A stretch of DNA of 64,000 nucleotides from an uncultured Alphaproteobacteria bacterium. GTDB taxonomy: Bacteria; Pseudomonadota; Alphaproteobacteria; CAAGCB01; CAG-977. Positions 63,726 through 64,000 of the stretch are shown in pieces. The stretch is from the NCBI GenBank assembly GCA_944390195.1, contig CALXOZ010000001.1, positions 1 through 64,000 on the forward strand, in the 5' to 3' direction. A program made the translations under genes and the position numbers. The first letter of the stretch is position 1. Every line of letters begins with the position of its first letter. The notes beneath the pieces are model-generated. The model was not told the DNA's origin, did no database searches, and was given only the letters and a program-made list of their open reading frames with translations.

Positions 63726-64000
63726 TCAATCCATATAAATCCGGTAAAACCGCTTACTTAAATTTGTTAACAATTCATAATCTATTGTTCCGGCAAGTTT
63801 TGCAATTTCCTTTATAGGGCAATGAGCCCCGATAATTTCCGCCATCGGAGTCCTTTGCAACTCTTGCAAACTGAAATCCGTTACGTCAACGGTTGTTAAA
63901 TCCATTGATATCCGACCGACAACCGGCGCTTTTCGACCGTTAAAACAAACGTATCCCTTGTTTGCCAAAGAACGGGGATATCCGTCTCCGTATCCTATGG
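63726..64000 (-). CDS. alr: Alanine racemase, C-terminal fragment
   Basis: About 91 residues of the C-terminal domain, open to the right edge. The frame reads IGYGDGYPRSLANKGYV (conserved GYGDGYPR motif) then APVVGRISMDLTTVDVT and TIDYELLTNLSKRFYRIY, all diagnostic for PLP-dependent alanine racemase, which makes D-alanine for peptidoglycan. The 5' part lies beyond the window. It precedes mlaE on the minus strand. Confidence 0.92.
   Translation of the reverse strand, partial: IGYGDGYPRSLANKGYVCFNGRKAPVVGRISMDLTTVDVTDFSLQELQRTPMAEIIGAHCPIKEIAKLAGTIDYELLTNLSKRFYRIYMD

Overview
The window is AT-rich, gene-dense bacterial DNA. Gene content points to an alphaproteobacterium: a short phosphatidylserine decarboxylase next to pssA, RNase E with an acidic insert in its S1 domain, a zinc-ribbon membrane protein divergent from ftsEX, lptM next to lysA, a CarD regulator, and an alr-mlaEF-radA-cvpA cluster. 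A [FeFe]-hydrogenase maturase (HydE) suggests an anaerobic or host/gut-associated lifestyle. That last point, and any order-level placement, is inference; no rRNA gene is present to settle it.

Layout. 1-9.1 kb: RNase E (cut by the left edge), a cell-wall amidase, PBP1A, release factor 2 with a programmed frameshift, a lipoprotein and an alpha/beta hydrolase. 9.4-13.2 kb: a 995-residue protein with a prepilin-type N-terminus plus a small membrane-anchored partner, probably a surface or pilus adhesin locus. 13.4-18.4 kb: polyprenol-kinase-like protein, metallophosphoesterase, HydE, a PLD-family nuclease and a FolK-FolP fusion. 18.6-28.6 kb: a two-gene ABC exporter, a flavin-reductase-like protein, PlsC, a YdcF-like protein, FtsX/FtsE, the zinc-ribbon protein, LysA and LptM. 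28.7-33.7 kb: a TlpA-like thioredoxin, a xanthine/guanine phosphoribosyltransferase, a 1-kb gene-poor stretch with a decayed gene, PssA-Psd and a LysM protein. 33.7-43.4 kb is the most accessory part: tRNA-Pro, tRNA-Leu, an OmpA-like lipoprotein with an acetyltransferase, a GmrSD-like DUF262/DUF1524 protein, a DUF2075 gene broken by a nonsense codon, and a divergent ArsR / HMA / P-type ATPase metal-export module with a clear promoter-operator. 43.4-64 kb: an AcrAB-like RND pump, IspE, a TPR lipoprotein, a UDG-like protein, an orphan InsA-like protein, CarD, a decayed glycine-zipper lipoprotein, a half-length NAD-glutamate dehydrogenase, then rimI, tsaB, two cvpA paralogues, radA, mlaF, mlaE and the end of alr, all on the minus strand.

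How genes fit together. Cell-envelope functions dominate: peptidoglycan synthesis and splitting (PBP1A, amidase, FtsEX, LysA, Alr), phospholipid synthesis and transport (PlsC, PssA, Psd, MlaEF) and LPS assembly (LptM). Many pairs overlap as ATGA or TGATG (hydE/metallophosphoesterase, ftsX/ydcF, acetyltransferase/lipoprotein, ispE/TPR, mlaF/radA), which indicates translationally coupled operons. Two genes carry clear inactivating lesions and a third stretch looks like a remnant, so some gene decay is under way. No CRISPR array, intact insertion sequence or prophage is visible.
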